NCBI GenBank assembly: GCA_015222255.1
Contig: JADFUX010000043.1
Span: 1 to 5,709, forward strand
Source: Chloroflexota bacterium
GTDB lineage: Bacteria > Chloroflexota > Dehalococcoidia > GIF9 > AB-539-J10
Length of the DNA: 5,709 bases
Reading direction: 5' to 3'
The translations under genes and the position numbers were made by a program. Each line of letters starts with the position of its first letter. The first letter of the stretch is position 1. The notes beneath the pieces are model-generated. The model saw only the letters and a program-made list of their open reading frames with translations. It was not told the origin of the DNA and did no database searches. Below are positions 4,940 through 5,709 of the stretch, piece by piece.

Positions 4940-5709
4940 ATCCCCCGCTGTGCTAATTCTGGTAATTGCAGCGGCCATCGGATTCGCTATTGCAAATGGC
5001 TTTAATGATGCCGCTAACGCTATTGCTACGGTAATTGGTACGCGCACCCTTTCCCCTCGGGCTGCCATAATTATGGCAGCCTTTTTCAATTTCCTCGGGG
5101 CGGCCACAGGCACTGCCGTAGCTATGACCATCGGTAAGGGGATCGTTGATCCTGAAGCCTTGAATATGAGCATCGTGCTCGCCGGGACTGGGGCAATTAT
5201 TATCTGGGCTGTTGTAGCAACACGTTATGGTATGCCCATAAGTCTGACCCATGGGTTGGTGGCGGGGTTGGTGGGGGCTGGCATCGCCACCGCTGGTGCC
5301 GAAGTCATCGTTTGGGGGGTTCTGGCGAAGGTGATGGGTGCGGTTGGTATCGCCCCTCTCTTGGGCTTTGTGGGTGGCTTTTTGGTGATGGTAGCTATAC
5401 TATGGCTTTTCCGAAGGACTGCGCCTGAAAGAGTACGGGGCGTTTTCAGCAACTTGCAGATCCTCTCGGCAGCCTTCCTGGCTTACAGTCATGGCAAGAA
5501 CGATGGCCAGATGCCTATTGGCCTAATCACTATGGCGCTAGTGGCTTCTCCGTATTATGATGCCAGTCTGTGGGCTCATCTCTCCCTGTCGGATCCCAGT
5601 GCCTGGTGGATCATAGTCATATCAGCAGCCTCAATTAGCTTTGGCACCGCTCTTGGCGGGCGGCGAGTTATCCGAACACTAGGGTTGAAGATAACTACGT
5701 TGCGTCCTG
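4932..5709 (+). CDS. PiT-family inorganic phosphate permease, 3' end missing
   Basis: This inner-membrane transporter of the PiT family moves phosphate, often as a metal-phosphate complex, using an ion gradient. 259 codons are visible, open to the window edge with no stop. The first PiT signature ANGFNDAANA (residues 21-30) follows a hydrophobic span, and the second repeat's signature SHGKNDGQMPIG (186-197) is present; the two inverted repeats are typical. SLTHGLVAGLVGAG (about 104-117) is a further conserved stretch. Most of the chain between is hydrophobic, with about seven or eight spans visible. The ATG at 4932 lies inside the end of the DUF47 gene in another frame (8-bp overlap), and only a weak SD (GAAG) precedes it, so translation is probably coupled. 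Bacterial family members vary in length (roughly 330-500 residues), so some C-terminal helices are missing. Whether the substrate is phosphate or sulfate cannot be proven here, but the DUF47 partner favours phosphate. Confidence 0.93.
   Translation, partial: MPESPAVLILVIAAAIGFAIANGFNDAANAIATVIGTRTLSPRAAIIMAAFFNFLGAATGTAVAMTIGKGIVDPEALNMSIVLAGTGAIIIWAVVATRYGMPISLTHGLVAGLVGAGIATAGAEVIVWGVLAKVMGAVGIAPLLGFVGGFLVMVAILWLFRRTAPERVRGVFSNLQILSAAFLAYSHGKNDGQMPIGLITMALVASPYYDASLWAHLSLSDPSAWWIIVISAASISFGTALGGRRVIRTLGLKITTLRP

Noticed and set aside
4706..5452. Minus-strand frames opposite the DUF47 and PiT genes
   Set aside because: They are shadows of two well supported plus-strand genes; their Ala/Thr/Pro-rich products are typical of antisense reading of membrane-protein codons.

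Overview
The window looks like a piece of a bacterial chromosome of moderate G+C, probably from an anaerobe. The evidence is a bacterial-type dephospho-CoA kinase (coaE), a radical SAM enzyme of the AmmeMemoRadiSam family, and consensus-like sigma-70 promoters. Several genes seem to lack a Shine-Dalgarno (SD) site and have a -10 box almost touching the start codon. A Chloroflexota (Dehalococcoidia-like) source fits the gene content and signals, but this is a guess and no marker gene here settles it.

Layout, left to right. On the minus strand at 1-170 is the start of an unrecognised gene that leaves the left edge; it has an SD-like purine tract and a TTGACA-N17-TACATT promoter behind a leader of about 120 nt. 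From 171 to 675 no further gene is supported. That stretch holds this promoter, a 9-bp inverted repeat and a cluster of hairpins that may end the coaE transcript. coaE (676-1287, minus) is divergent from a radical SAM protein (1376-2926, plus) that carries the AMMECR1 domain as a C-terminal fusion. Their promoters overlap in the 88-bp gap. After a 225-bp gap comes an integral membrane kinase of the dolichol/phytol kinase family (3152-3736, plus).

A 573-bp gap (3737-4309) follows, with an imperfect direct repeat, a run of nine G, a perfect 7-bp hairpin and an extended -10 promoter that would give a leader of about 340 nt. It leads into a two-gene phosphate-uptake operon: a DUF47/PhoU-like accessory protein (4310-4939, TTG start with a strong SD) overlapping by 8 bp a PiT-family phosphate permease (4932 to the right edge, incomplete).

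The genes do not form one pathway. CoA synthesis, the AmmeMemoRadiSam fusion and the polyprenol/phytol kinase appear separately transcribed; only the DUF47-PiT pair is a clear functional unit, for low-affinity phosphate (or metal-phosphate) transport. I found no mobile element, CRISPR array, tRNA or rRNA, and no convincing new multi-gene system. The points most worth following up are the repeated pattern of near-leaderless promoters, the long unexplained leader before the phosphate operon, and the radical SAM-AMMECR1 fusion.
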